Source: Rhinopomastus cyanomelas (Eukaryota; Chordata; Aves; Bucerotiformes; Rhinopomastidae). From it: a stretch of DNA of 64,000 nt. The translations under genes and the position numbers were made by a program. The notes below the pieces were generated by a model, which was not told the DNA's origin, did not search any database, and saw only the letters and a list, made by a program, of their open reading frames with translations. Positions within the stretch are counted from its first letter, which is position 1; each line of letters opens with the position of its first letter. Where the stretch lies: NCBI GenBank assembly GCA_013400115.1, contig VXBP01009432.1, positions 684,420 to 748,419 on the forward strand. Direction: 5' to 3'. This document shows positions 11,416 through 23,934 of the stretch, piece by piece.

Positions 11416-13168
11416 TTGCCTACTTGCTAAAAAATAGTACAGGAGAAGTGCTGTCAAACTACTGTCTGGCTGGGTGGCAAGGACATGTTTAGTGAGATTT
11501 GAACAGATCCTACAACTACAGCTAAGATGCTAAGTGATAAAAAGACAGAGTTGATACAAACAGGTTAAGATACCTAGTGAGTGCTATGTTGGCTTGTACC
11601 TTTAGCAGAACAAGAGCTTCTGCATTGCTTCTAGAGATGTTTACCTTCCCTATTCAGTGTATTGCAAAAGAAGAGGGTCAGTGAGATATCCTGAGATTCA
11701 AAGACTGGATCTTCACTAAATCATACATGTGAGATAGTGCAAAAATAACCTTCTGGCACATTTTCCATGCGTTGGGTAAATATAATCTAGGGTAGAATTT
11801 GTGCAACTTATCAGGGCTTCTGACAAGTTGCATGAGCTGACAGATGTCAAAAGACATTTAAGGAAGGAGTGAAATGATCTCAAAAGTATCTGACCTGAAC
11901 TGATAATGTGTTTAGAAAAATGTTTCAAATGCACATTTCTGTAAGTTCTAAAAACTTACAGTTTTTTAATATTCTCTACAGCAAGACAGCCATTTATCAA
12001 ATAAAGAAGTAGGTTATTGAGAATTCAAAATTTGAAAGTAGATAACTACCAAGATTGTTATTCATAAAAAATGTAACTAGATACACTTTATTTAAGTATT
12101 TTAAAATAACTAAATGCACTTCTATTTCATTAAAATCCATAGTAAATATTCCAAATGTAATTTTACTAGACCTATGTCAAAGTAATTAAATCATTAGACT
12201 GCTGTCGAAGTGCATTCTCACAAGTATCTTCAAGATAGGAAAGGCTGAATACATCTCTTGTACACATCTCTTTATTTTATTTCTTTTTATACTCCAATTT
12301 TTGTTTAAAACATTTTATTGCGACTTTTAAAGATTTAAAGCTCTGTATAAAGAAATTTTGCAGAAGTGTTTAGTGTACAATTTTGAGGTCTTCTTTTGAG
12401 GGTGGAAATGCATGTGTTTTCCAGTGAGTAAACACAAGTCGATCCACACGGCTTAGTTTCTGTGTGATTTGTGGATTCCTCAGAGTGAGGAAGGTAATTA
12501 GTCAGAAATAGAAACAGATGGCAATGGTCAAAAAGAAATACAGATGGCCATGAGATTGACTGGAATTATAAGCCCTTATAAGGGGATAAAATTTGCTGAA
12601 CAGAGTAGTGGTATGTGAGATAGGCTGGATGACATCTAAAAGGACTCAAAAACCCAGAACTAAAGGAATTAGCAAAACCTATCTGGAGGAGCATAGATAA
12701 GCATATGAATAAACACATCAACATCAAAAAACCAACAAGATGGCATTAAACTGAGGCAACAGCTTTATGTAAGGACCACCTACCACCTTTTTCTTGACAG
12801 ATACTTATTTCTTCCTGCCCCCATATTTATAGCTTCAAGTGCAGGCTGGTAGTGCATCTGCATGACAGAGAATATGGGGAATTTCTCCTCTTCCATATGT
12901 GCTGGCAAAAAGCTGGAAAATGTTTCCAGTTAGAAATGGTTTCACTGGTCATTTCAAAGCTATAATCTTGTCCTTATGGCTGCCAAGACAATTTGGTAAA
13001 ACAAACTATGGTATAAGATGACATCAACATCACCATTTTCTTCCTTAAAATGGAAGACTTTTATTTTGCTTTCTCTGATTTTAAAACTCTTACATGTTCA
13101 TTCATGTAATTCTGTAAGAGTGAAATAATACAGTTTGGATCATAGTTACCAATATCTGTGTAGGAAGG
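11416..13168. other. AT-rich non-coding stretch
   Basis: No supported gene or repeat family. Many A/T runs and short open frames only. Confidence 0.5.
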
Positions 13169-13678
13169 TGTATTGGGTTTTTGTGGCAATGTTTTGGCAG
13201 AGGATAGGCTGCAGCAGCAGCATCTGCAAGAAGCTGCTAGAAGCTTCTTCTATGTCTGATAGAGCCAATTCCAGCACTCTTCAGGATGGGCCTGCTTCTG
13301 CCCAAGGATGAGCCCAACAGTGACTGTGGTAGCATGTCTTTGATAACATATTTAGGAAGGAGAAGAAGTTGCTTCACAACAGGAGGTGGAGGAGGAGGAG
13401 GAGGTAGAGAAGTCAGGAGTAGAGCTGAGGCTGGGAAGAAGGAAGAGGTGAAGGGAGGTGTTTTAAATTTCATTTATCTCTCATTATCCCTTATTAACAA
13501 TAAATGAAATTTTTCCAAGACAAGTCTGTTTTCCCTGTGACAGTAACTGGTGTGTGGTCTTGTCCTTTTCATGACCCATAAGCCTTTTTTAATATTTTCT
13601 CTGCCATGTCCAGCATGGGAGTGACAGGACAGAGCTGCTTTTGTGGGCTCCTGGCATCTAGCTAGTGTCAGTCCACCT
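13169..13678 (+). mobile_element. Solo LTR of an avian endogenous retrovirus, internally deleted
   Basis: It begins 'tgtattgggttttt', followed by 'gaagctgctagaagcttc' and 'tctgatagagccaattcc'. The promoter-like 'gataacatatttaggaagg' precedes a GGA-rich tract at about 13383-13406. AATAAA lies at 13499-13504, and the end block is 'gggctcctggcatctagctagtgtcagtccacct'. The order is that of the LTR family also seen at 16130, but the long middle section of 'ctgtgacccc-gtggga' units is missing here. No coding region is attached. Confidence 0.72.
13499..13504 (+). promoter_or_regulatory. AATAAA poly(A) signal of the LTR
   Basis: A consensus hexamer inside the LTR, upstream of a T-rich then GT-containing segment, in the expected place for the end of R. 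Confidence 0.6.
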
Positions 13679-14957
13679 CTGAAGGTTTGTATAGTGACTA
13701 AGAACTTCTTATCCATCAAGATGTAGCAAAGATTCTTTCTTCATATGACCAAAATACAGATTTCCAAGTAGAATTTTCTGTCAGACTGTCTTGAAGAAAG
13801 GTTGTACTTTGGAAATTTTGATTTTTCTTACATTTTCCATCCTGTTTATCAGTCTATAGTAAAGCAAGAGTTGGAAAGAATCTTGCTATGCTGGTAGCTA
13901 GAAAAGCAAAACTTATGTTAGTTCTTTTAAAAAAAAAATCCTGTGAAAACATGTATCTTGAAACACACAGGAAAGTTTAATCTTTATTTTCCTATGATTT
14001 CTTTATCTGTATTATTCTTAAATTTTACCATGGGACAGAAATTCAAATCTTCTAACAGTTTTAGTTTCAAAACACCAGTAGTTAGTAATTCTAAGGAAAG
14101 ACACTCTGGCAAATCATCATTAGCTAAGGAAGTTAAATCAGCTAAAGTAGTTTTGTTGCAGCTAACTTTGATACACCTTCTTTTTAGCTTTCTCACATGA
14201 TAAAATCATGCCCAAGGAAACATTACTGAGGTGTTAACACCCATTACACATTTCAAGGACTGGTAGTTTCTAAATGTTTTGCACGTCATTTAGCTCTAGC
14301 ACCCTCTGTTCCATAGATACAAGATGGAAACTGGCATCCTGCATTATTCCTGGTATCTTTTGCTTCATGATCAAATAGTTCTGCAATGGCAACCTCTACT
14401 AGGAAACTGTTTGCCTTTATTTTGTCTATTATGAGTTACCTATGGTGATAGCATTAGATTCTTCTTTCCCAATGTGTCTATAGAGCCAGTGCACAGCAGC
14501 AATGGGAAAAAGCTGGTGGAACAAAGTCTTATGGTACAAGCTCAGCCTGAAAATTTCCTCATTGTCACAGAAAGGTTGTACATGTGACTTTGTCCTTAAT
14601 CAAGTTGATGTCACTCAAGAAAACACTTTTGATTGGGTCCTTCTGCAATATATCAGGTATCTGACAAAACAGGAAACCTCTCTTGTACCAGAGACAGGCA
14701 GAAATGACACATGGAGGACTCTTCTTCAGTTCTGTGAGTGGTGACACATGGCCCTTCTTAGCTGGTGGAGTGATTTTTCTCATTAATTCTGGTCATGAAC
14801 AACACTCTGGCATGCTAACTAGTATTTTACTAGAAGTCGTCTTGACTTGTGTCAGAAGTAATGTGGCCAGCAGAAGTAGGGAAGTGATTGCCTCTGTACT
14901 TGGTGCTGATAGGACCAGTCCTGAAGCACTGTGTTCTTTTTGAGCCCCTCTCTGCAA
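13679..14957. other. Non-coding stretch, nothing classified
   Basis: Short overlapping open frames (13943-14200, 14502-14943) do not resemble any protein I know and show no splice or repeat context. Confidence 0.45.
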
Positions 14958-15003
14958 GAATCACAGAATCGTAAAACGTGTTGCATTGGGAGGGACCTCT
15001 GTC
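14958..15003 (-). mobile_element. Short CR1 3' end
   Basis: Reversed tail 'aatcacagaatcgtaaaacg' followed by 'attgggagggacct'. Only about 45 bases remain. Confidence 0.6.
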
Positions 15004-15066
15004 TTGTTGATGGAAGGTTGTTGTAGTATACTGGGAGTCAACATTGTCTCTCAAATAAGTAGCCAA

Positions 15067-15293
15067 GGGATGTTCAGACTGGATATTATGACAAAATCAT
15101 TCACTGAAAGATTGTCAAACATTGGAGCAGGCTGCACAGGAGAGTGAAGAAGTCACAAATGCTGGAGATATTTAAAAGATATATAGATGCTGGTCTGAGG
15201 GGCGTGATTTAGAAGTTATCTGGTGGTGCTGGGTCTATGATTTCACTTGATCATCTTAAATATCTCTTCCAAGCAAAACAGTTCTGTGATCTA
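15067..15293 (+). mobile_element. Old CR1 LINE 3' end
   Basis: Sense-strand CR1: 'gggatgttcagactggatatta', 'acattggagcaggctgcacagg', 'gagatatttaaaaga', 'ctggtggtgctgggt', 'cttgatcatctta' and a worn 'gttctgtgatct' tail. It lies head-to-head with the short minus-strand copy just upstream. Confidence 0.8.
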
Positions 15294-16129
15294 AGAATGT
15301 TATGCAACCAGTCTTAGCTTCATATAATTTTTTTGCCTCCATAACAAGATTCCTTTCTTGGCAACAAGCCGTTGTATAAGCTGAGACATAAAAAGTCTGG
15401 ATGAAGTTTGTGATCTTCAATATTATGAAAAAAACCATCATTGTTTTGAGGTAACTGAAACAGAAGTTGTGTAATAATGCATAAAATGCCACATGAAGTA
15501 AAACCACTTTATAAATCTGCCTGTACAAACCAATTTGTTCTTTTTCTTTTTAAGGGATTTTCTGTCTTCTTTTTCTCATGTTCAACTATGTCTAATGAAT
15601 TAAATGAGGGACTTTGGAAAATAAAACCAAACATATTGAAGAAATTGTCTAAAGCTCAGATCCTCCTGTTAATGAATATGGGTTATATCAATAAAATGCA
15701 TAATGCTACAAAGGAGGAATTAATATCAACTTTTCAATATCATAGCTTCATTTAATCTCAGAACATTCTCACCTCAAAATATTTAATATCTTTCCCTGAA
15801 TGGAGACAAAGCTATTGTACAATTTGATATCAGTACTGTTTTTCTCTAGGTTCAATAAGCATGAATTCTGGTTTTGGCAGGGCTTATAGAACATGTTTTT
15901 TACCATTTACAGTTCCTTAGAAAATCAGTTGCAAAGCTAAGAAAGGAGGCAGTTATGTAGAAGATGAAATTACAGTCCATATCTTCCTATTGTTATAGAA
16001 AATAAGAGAAAGGGAAATGTGGAAATGTCTGAATATTACTCTCTAGAAAATACATCTCTTTTTTTGTGAGCAGAAGTGTGATGAAACAGCAGAACTTCAA
16101 TAAATAGTGAGGTAGAATCCAAATACATT
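15294..16129. other. Non-coding stretch with an unassigned 92-codon frame
   Basis: The frame 15477-15755 is lysine- and asparagine-rich, in line with AT-rich chance frames, and has no recognised similarity. Confidence 0.4.
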
Positions 16130-16702
16130 TGGTCTGTGGATCAAAGTTTGGTACAGGGAACCTGCAGTGGTGGCTTTTCTGAGAAGATGACAGGAGCTTT
16201 TGCTCCTGTCAGATAGAGCCAGTGCCAGTGTGCCTGCTGCTGTTCAAAGTTCTTCAGCACTTGGTAACATGTTGGTGACAACATATATAAGGAGGGGTGA
16301 AAAAACTGTTGCTTGACAACAGCTGAGAGGGAGGAATGATAATGAGTGGGATAAACAACTCTGCAGACATCAAAGTCAGTGCAGGAGAAAGAGGAATTGT
16401 TCCAGGCACCAGAGCAGACTTTCCCCTACAGCCCAGAGAAGTTAATGGTGAACAGATATCTACCTGCAGCCCACAGAGGAGCCCACATCAGACCAGGGGG
16501 ATGTGCCCTAAAAAAGGCTGTGACCCCTTGGGAAGCCAGTGCTGGGGCTAGTTTTTGGCAGGAACTGAGATCACTGAAGAGAAGCCCACTGAGGCATAGG
16601 TTTTCTGTCAGGATGTGTGACCGTGTGGCAGACCCACACCAAAGCGCTTTGTGTTTTTTTGGTGGGTGCTTGTCAGCTACCCAAGATCAACCCACTATAT
16701 CA
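16130..16702 (+). mobile_element. Endogenous retrovirus LTR, same family as 13169, with a 3' deletion
   Basis: The order is 'gtggatcaaagtttggtac', then 'gtcagatagagccagtgcc', a TATA-like TATATAA at 16284-16290, and 'ttgcttgacaacagctgaga'. A GC-richer run of 'ctgcagccca' and 'ctgtgaccccttgggaagcc' units follows. The end block 'tttggtgggtgcttgtcagctacccaagatcaaccca' follows directly after about 16645. The poly(A)-signal section seen in the 13169 copy is absent. Open frames within (16336-16729) are by-products of LTR sequence, not genes. Confidence 0.72.
16284..16290 (+). promoter_or_regulatory. TATA-like box of the LTR promoter
   Basis: TATATAA precedes the 'ggaggggtgaaaaa' block. The 13169 copy has a decayed version ('catattta') at the same place. 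Relic only. Confidence 0.5.
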
Positions 16703-17020
16703 TGTAATGCAAAAAGGAAAGACAAATAGATAAATTAACACAATTAGTAGAAGTGTAACACCAGGAGATCCTAAGACGATCTTTGCCAAAGGCTTAAGAA
16801 GTATGTGAAAGAGCATCCCTGTCATAGAAGAGCATTTCATGTCCTTTCTATAAATACATGACCACGTTCTGAGTGAGAATGTCAGTCAACGTAGTTATTC
16901 TCTGGTCTACTGCAATTGTTTTTCTACTCCAATCAAGGTCGTGCTCTTTACAGATCTAACTGTGCAAGCCCCTCCAGTTTTATTTAACACACTACTACCC
17001 ATAGTAGTAATGTTAATCTC
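16703..17020. other. Spacer between two LTR pieces
   Basis: AT-rich sequence that does not match the LTR on either side. No gene or family repeat is recognised. Confidence 0.4.
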
Positions 17021-17272
17021 ATGGAGGACTCCACACTGGATCAGAGGACTGATCTTGAAGAAGGCTGTGACTTTGAGGGAAGCTGTTCGTCACTGGGAGG
17101 ACTACAACAGGTGGAAGGAACCACTAGCTGGAGCATTTAATGGAGAACTGCCTCCTGTAGGAGAGACAATATGTTACTGCAAGGGAGGGCTGTGAGGAAT
17201 TTTCCCCCTGAGGAGGAAGGACCAGTAGAAGCAACATGGAATGGACTGGAACTGATAACAACCCATATCTCT
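17021..17272 (+). mobile_element. Middle section of an LTR of the same family
   Basis: It contains 'atggaggactccacactggatc', 'ctgtgactttgagggaagc' and the diagnostic 'ctgtgaggaattttccccctgaggaggaagga' block, then 'caacatggaatggactggaactgataac'. This is the part of the LTR that follows the point where the 16130 copy is cut short. It has neither LTR end. Confidence 0.65.
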
Positions 17273-17958
17273 GTGAAAGAGCTGGGTAGCACTGTGTTAT
17301 AGCTAATAAAACAATCAGCAGCAACGCCTGATGGCTAGAAAACAATAGGCAAGGTTCTCCCAGATCAGAAATACCCATCTGCAAAGTATCCCTCATTATT
17401 CAGCTACTACCCATGTAATGTATTTGTGGTTAGTGTTTGCCAATATATCAAAATCTCGTTGTTCCCTTCCAAAACACACAATTTAAGATCAAAGTTCATT
17501 TGACAAAACTAAATTATTTGTTTTAATTAGAGACCTTTATTTTTCAAAATATAAACATTGTGCAAGCATTTTGTTTATTCAATTGGCTCTTCATGGTTCT
17601 TATCCAAGAGCAAAAGGAACACTGCTGTGCAGTTTGTAATTTGGAACTGATTTTTCTCTATTTGTAATATAGCTACTTGCAAAGAATGCATCAGAGGTAA
17701 CACAGAAGACAGACAATGAAGGGTAATTGTTAGGAAAATTGATGATTTTGGCACAGACTGAACACGAAAGATTACTCCACAAAAAATGAGGAATGGTGAA
17801 TGAGGGTATGGGGTAGTTTGTAGATGGTGCTTAGACACACTGCCCCAAAGTCCCAACCAAAGTCCCCCAAACATAAGTGATGTTTGTGTTGTGAGATTTA
17901 CATTTTCAACTTTATTGATGAGCTTTCAGAAGGAAGAGAATAGAAAGGTCACTGATAC
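17273..17958. other. Non-coding stretch, nothing classified
   Basis: The minus frame 17575-17874 (99 codons) has no recognisable similarity and no supporting context. Confidence 0.45.
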
Positions 17959-18052
17959 AGAATCACAGAATCATAGAATCATAGGGATTGGAAGGGACTG
18001 TGAAAGATCATCTAGTCCAATCCCCCTGACACAGCAGGATCACCTAGACCAC
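17959..18052 (-). mobile_element. CR1 LINE 3' end (younger subfamily)
   Basis: Three reversed tail units, then 'gggattggaagggactgtgaaagatcatctagtcc' and 'gacacagcaggatcacctagacca'. The remainder of the element is absent (5' truncation). Confidence 0.92.
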
Positions 18053-18221
18053 AGTACAGAAGACATAATCTACATTTAAATATTAGATTGGAGAAGAGGA
18101 AAGCAAAGCACTCACCTACAACTAAGTTTGGTTTGACACACTGTAGCAGAAAAGACTATATTTAACCATCTAAGCTTGAACTTGAATGTGAAACATCCCT
18201 TAGTATGGATACATTTTTCAA

Positions 18222-18293
18222 CTCATTAATGTTTGTAAATATGTGAGGGGTGAGTGTCAGGAGAATGGAGCCGGGATCTTCTCAGTGTCATCA
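18222..18293 (+). mobile_element. Short internal CR1 ORF2 fragment
   Basis: 'ctcattaatgtttgtaaatatgtgaggggtgagtgtcagg' and 'atggagccgggatcttctcag' match the sense strand of the CR1 segment at 58870-58940. Neither end of the element is present. Confidence 0.75.
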
Positions 18294-20651
18294 GTATATT
18301 CAAGACAATTGAGAGGAGGCAGAGAGCAGAAAAGAAATTGTCCTTTTCAGTGAAAAAAGTGTGTCTAGTGAAACAAATCTATTTCATCTTCATTCAGATA
18401 TAAAATCCTGCATTTCAAACTGTGTAACAATGATGATGCCTTCAGTCAGGTGTCATTTCAGAAAGGCTTTTTAAGAGCCAATATGTCAGTATGTGAATCC
18501 ACTGCTATATGATGATGGGAGATCAGAAAGATGACAAAGAATGACTCCCAGTAGCGAAGCAAGTGGATTCAAGTGGATCCATCTACATCCTGTGTGGATC
18601 ATCCTTGAAGTATCCTTTAACATCTTGGTAGGTGGACTGAATTCTTAATTGGTCTTCATACTCTACTGTTGATGGTCTTGTGATAATTTGGTAAGGCACC
18701 AGGATAATTAATACATAATTATAGGACAGTGTCCTACAATGCAGTACCTGCCAAAGAAGAGGTAATTACTCTCTCAAAAGCTTACAGTGTCATTGAAATG
18801 AAGATGTAAAAAGAGATCATCATTCAGCAGAAGGGAAAGTAAGAATGTTGTAGATAGGAGTAAGAGCACACAATATATCGACCATCGATATAAATGGACA
18901 TATGACTTCACAGGAAGATTGTGAAACTTAATTTATTTTTCATCTTCAGAAAAGAGCTCAGAATTAATTGATATTTGTTACTGCCATTATCTATTATTAT
19001 CACTAATATTAGCTCAGCAGATCTGTGATGAAATACTTGATAAACCCAGGAGGTATCTTAATATTTTAACTCATTTAACTGCCTCTTAAAAAATAATTAG
19101 TTTTAAACTCTGAAGTTTCTTGAACAGCATGTTCATCAGTCTTCACTTACTTATTTTACACTTATCCTTAAAACTTCTTTGCTGAAGAGTCTATACTTCT
19201 TGACACGGTGATCTTTGTAGTGTTAGTCATCTTCAGACTTAGAAAGATGGTGTTGACAGGAGATTCAATCAGATAAAATAAAATAACACTTTATGGAAAT
19301 CAACTGATCAAATACAGACCATCATCTGGACTATCTTCATAGTGGAATGACCGAGCATTTTCAAGGCAAAATCCACTTAATTTTAAAGAGGGCATTTAGT
19401 GATGGATGGAGAAAATGGGGAATAAAATCCGTGTTTCTCCACAGTGTTTGAATGAATCTTGCAGAGGATACAAACAGATGTACTTAGAAAACCATACATG
19501 TAGTTGCATACTGAGTTTGAAAAGTCATGCATTTCAATATTATTTTATTGCTACTCAACACACATCCTGGAGTGTCCACAGACAGTAGGGCAGAATTCAT
19601 TCCGTGTTGGTGGCAGCAGTGCTTACTGTTTATATTTGTATCTCACCTGAAATACTTGTCTCAAAAAATGAGACTTATAATACCTCCTCTGAGAGAAAGA
19701 TCCAAACCTGAGCTACTGCTATGAAGAGTGATAACACTAGTTATCAGGTCACATGGCATTATGGTTTGAAACATCCTTCTCTGTTGAAGACACATGTTAG
19801 TAGATGTCCAAAAAGAACCAAGTAAACAACAATAATTCTAACTGCTCTTCCAGTCTCTAAAGAAGCACTTTTAGGAGACAAGGAAAACAGCAACGTGGTT
19901 ATGTCTAGATCACCCCATTGCCTTACTTTCCCCTTTGTTTCCTATTTGGTAATTATCTACTGTAAAGAGTATGGAAGCAGATGACTTCTCTGAAGCATCT
20001 GACATTCCTGGAGCAGATATTTCACATGGACAAAGTCAGGTAGTTTTCTGATAAGTGTGTAGGTAGGATCCCTAAATAAATCCCTTAAGAGGAATAATCT
20101 GTAGGATGGCAAAGAGTATAACTATTGTGATTGATCATTTCTTCTCGACATGCTACATATGAAAGAGATGCCTTCCACCGAAACAGCTCTGATTTACCTT
20201 TTTAATATTTTGCAGTGGAAGAATATGAGGGGAATGGCATATATTATCCTCAAGGAAAAACTAATCAGTATGCAAATTTGAGAAATTCAGCTGCTATTTT
20301 TAACCACAGCACAAAACTGGCAAAAAAAATCTCATTAAACCTTTTCCCCTTTTGCATGCTTTGCTACTGTCTATGGTAAGAGTGGACACGAAAGTATTTA
20401 GAACCTCCTGTTTGAACAGAACAGAATTCTGCTCTCAGATAACCATTACAAAATGTTCCTCTGTCTTTGAAATGTACCTCACTCACTGCAGACAATGCTT
20501 TATGTCTCCCATGCCTTCCACGTTTCCATTATTTCATTTTGTTCTTAGACTGTCTATCCAAAACAAAGCCTGCACAACGAGCCTGGGTACTGCTAAATTA
20601 CTTTGCTGCCTTTAAGCTCTGTGTGTTTTTACACATTGTCTTTGTGCCATA
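18294..20651. other. AT-rich non-coding stretch
   Basis: About 2.3 kb without a supported gene or repeat. Overlapping short frames near 19406-19724 look random. Confidence 0.5.
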
Positions 20652-20764
20652 GAGTCATAGAATGGCTTTAGGTTGGAAGGGACCTCAGAGATCTAGATCC
20701 AGCTCCACAGCCATGCCAACCTGGTCTTGAACGCTTCTGGGGAGGGGCGTTCACAGCTTCTCTG
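20652..20764 (-). mobile_element. Old CR1 LINE 3' end
   Basis: 'agtcatagaatggctttaggttggaagggacctcagagatc', then 'gccaacctggtcttgaacgcttctggggaggggcgttcacagcttctctg'. The tail and block belong to an older CR1 subfamily than the copy at 17959. Confidence 0.85.
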
Positions 20765-23270
20765 CTTAACTTAAAGTGCACCTAGTAAATGGAATAAATT
20801 ACATTTCCCTACACCTACACATTTAGCATAAGGAAATATTTTATTACTCACAGGAATACTCCACCAACCCTCATAATGGCAGAAAAGGAGACAAATAATG
20901 CAGCCAGCAGAGATTTTGTTTTAAGATGTCAAGTATGCCATTCTGCAAGTCCATTTCGAGAGTGTAAATTTCTCCAGTCTGATAGTATAATATAGAACAT
21001 AGAAAATAGTGACATAAAAGCTTTTCAGTTCATGTTAACTTCCATTTTATGAGCAGTTTTCCTGTTTATGACTAAGCCATGGGCAAATAGTGGTGATTTA
21101 TGCCTGAAAAGGTTATGCATTTCTTTTAAATTGCTATGAGTAGCACAAGATTCTGTTCTGCCTATTCAGTAAGAGGAAAGGACATTTTCTTGGTACCACC
21201 ATATTTACACAAACATCTGAGGTAATTATATGAATGTAGATCGTATTAAGCTCATGGAAGTGCTCACAGTGACAAAGCAAAGGCAAGATTCTCTAAGCCC
21301 TCCAGTCTGCAGACTGCCAATGACTGCAGCTGCAGTCTTTATCCCGTGTGCAGCAATGTAACTCATCATTCTTGGTGACCACTCCTTATCTAGCCACCTA
21401 TTTGTTTACCTGCTATCCCCTCCAATGCTTGGGATTCTTGCTTTCTCAAGAACCAATTCCTACTGATAGCAAACAGGTTATTCAATTCTACTTTTCTCAC
21501 AGTGATCAAACTACCTTGTGACATATTTTATACAAATGAATGGGTTCCTGGATTTTGATCACATCGAGCACTGACTGAATTAGGTTGAGTTTCCTGCCGC
21601 TTCTTTCTACTGCTAAAATAATTTTTTCTTGCCTACTCAGTATATTTAGTTCCTGAGTCATTTCTTTAGAGGTCTGAATTCTTTTCTGACTCACTGGGAA
21701 TCATTTATTCTGTTTTGGTTTCGCCAGGACAGGTTTTCAGATTTCATCTCTCAAATGTCATCATTAATGTCTCAAAGTTTGTTTACAAATGACTTTTTGT
21801 CTCATGCTGAGGGACACTGATGTCAGATGGTCCTTTGCCAATCGAAGCTGCTCCAAAGCTCCCATGTCCTAAGTTATTCTCTCTGCAGCCTTTCCACAAT
21901 TAGTTAATTAATTAATTCTTCCCACAGAGCACTGATGGTTGTCTTTTTCCCCTAAGAAAAGAAGTTGACACGAAGTTTGCTTTGAATAAATGTATTGTCA
22001 TCAATTACAAGTATAAGAAATAACAGGAAAACAAATGCACCATTTGCCAAAATTAAAACAAAAAGGTCAATAAATGTAGAAGGAAACATGCCAATATTAT
22101 CATTATCATTATGAGATAGGTGATAACATTTATATTCATACTGTTAAAAACAACCACTAAAAAAATTGATTGCTGGCTACCAATTCCATTTCTACACCCT
22201 AATCATCCAAACCATAGAGTTGGCACAAAAAACATAGGCTTTACAGGAAAGCAAAATATCCTTGTGGAGAAGCAGCTGAAGGCAAGGTGAGGTATCTGTC
22301 GGTACTGAATATTTAGAATCAGGCCACTGAATCCCAGTCCCAGTGTCTCCTCTAAGCCTCACATGTCTGTGTCACAATGGTGTTTTTACAGCACAACACT
22401 GAGGATTTTTGTATTCCGAAGAAACATAAGGGTGTAATTCAGTGTCTATTGGGATAATGTTGGAAGACTGTTAGGCAGAGGGAACTCACATGTACCTTGC
22501 TCCCTGTAGCACTACAGCTGACTTAGAGAGTAGCAGATAATGCATGGTATGGCACACTTTGCAGTGAATTGTGATCCAGGGTTTAGGTTTCAAAGGTAGG
22601 CTCTGGTATAAGTCCTAGGTACTGGACAGTGTAGATGCAAACAGTTCAGAGACAGTCTGTCGTTACATCTCACTTTACATATCTACAATGTATGTGTGCC
22701 TTGGTGACTTCAGCAAGTAAGGCTTCAGTTCATTAGGTGACTAAATTATTGATACTTACAAAGCAGGACTAGCAATATGATTTATTTGATTCAAGACACA
22801 TAAGGTATGCGTATCCTTTCAGACAAGCAGCTAGAGATCAGTCAAGACAACTGTATGAAATCTGATCCCTACTTTCTGGTAAGAAGGAACAAGGATCAAA
22901 CTACATTGAGTAGATCTCTAATAATTTTTTTTAATGCCAACCTAGAATTAAACTCCTCTAGAAGACTTAAAAAAAAAAGTTAATACCCATTGACAAATTG
23001 CATTCTGATCAAGCTTTAAAAAGTTTTCCTTAAAAATGAAAATGAATAACTTGGGCAATTACCAATAACTTGCTGGTATGTATAAATTGCAGCAGATGCT
23101 GAAGCATTTTCTAGATGAGATAAAGTAAGAGCTAACTTCGCTGGTCAACAATGAAATTATTTGGACACTTAAAATTACCTCTGTTTTTCAGTCTATCACT
23201 TACAGAAATCTAACAACGAGGATATGTATTTAAAATAGGCCACCTTTTGATAAGTATCACATCCATGACT
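20765..23270. other. AT-rich non-coding stretch
   Basis: About 2.5 kb with no supported gene, RNA gene or repeat family. A small TTAA-repeat run is seen near 21900-21917. Confidence 0.5.
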
Positions 23271-23934
23271 GTGAGACTCCAAAAAGAACTCATGTTTCAA
23301 CATGGTCTTGTTCAGATGGATGGGATAGGGCTCCCTCTCCTCTCCAAGACCAGATGGCTCGGTCTATGGAGACCTGTATAGTTGTGTCACTGAACCAGCC
23401 CTTTCTACAAGATTTAAGGGACTTAAGATAACGAAGTGCAGCTTCAGCCTTGCTGAACCTGGGACAAGATAACAAGATGATATTTTGGCCTTGAGCGTTC
23501 CAGATGACTTCAGCAGCTAAGAACAGAAAGCCACTCAGACTGGCCTGAAGACCAGCAGAGGGGGCAGCCCCACTCCATGGGACGAAGCTGGGGGCAAGGT
23601 GAACTGTTCAACTTAAACGGTTCACTTCTTAGCAAGAACTTGGGAAACTTCTTCCACCAAAGGATCATCAAGAGATCACAAGACGGTGGGATGCTCATGG
23701 ACTTTGGAGAAATCTGAGGATGCCTGGATTTCAGCAGTGGTAGCTATATCCTCTTTCCCCTCTTTCCCCTTTTTCTTTTCCTCTTTCTTTCCTCTCCATC
23801 ACTCTTTCTATCACATGTTGTTCAACAATAAAGCTGTGTTGACACATAAACCCTGGGTGTGCTCTCTTGGTATTTTGCCCTTTGAGATCAAATAAATGAA
23901 CCCACATGGGCCCACATGAGCGTGGACCATGACA
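23271..23934 (+). mobile_element. Solo LTR of a second avian endogenous retrovirus family
   Basis: The order is 'agaccagatggctcggtct', 'gggacaagataacaagatgatattttggcc', 'agcagagggggcagccccactccatgggacgaagctgg', 'gatcacaagacggtggga' and 'ggatttcagcagtggtagct'. A long pyrimidine tract follows (23752-23812), then AATAAA at 23827-23832, a GT-rich segment and an end near 'ggaccatgaca'. This resembles a recurrent avian LTR type and differs from the 13169 family. No gag, pol or env is adjacent. Both borders are approximate. Confidence 0.6.
23827..23832 (+). promoter_or_regulatory. AATAAA poly(A) signal in the LTR
   Basis: Consensus hexamer following the C/T tract, with 'gctgtgttgaca' directly downstream. 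Confidence 0.6.

Noticed and set aside
15477..15755. 92-codon frame rich in lysine and asparagine
   Set aside because: Typical of chance frames in AT-rich DNA. No similarity recognised.
16336..16729. Overlapping frames of 71 and 116 codons in GC-richer sequence
   Set aside because: They coincide with the LTR and are by-products of its repeated units.
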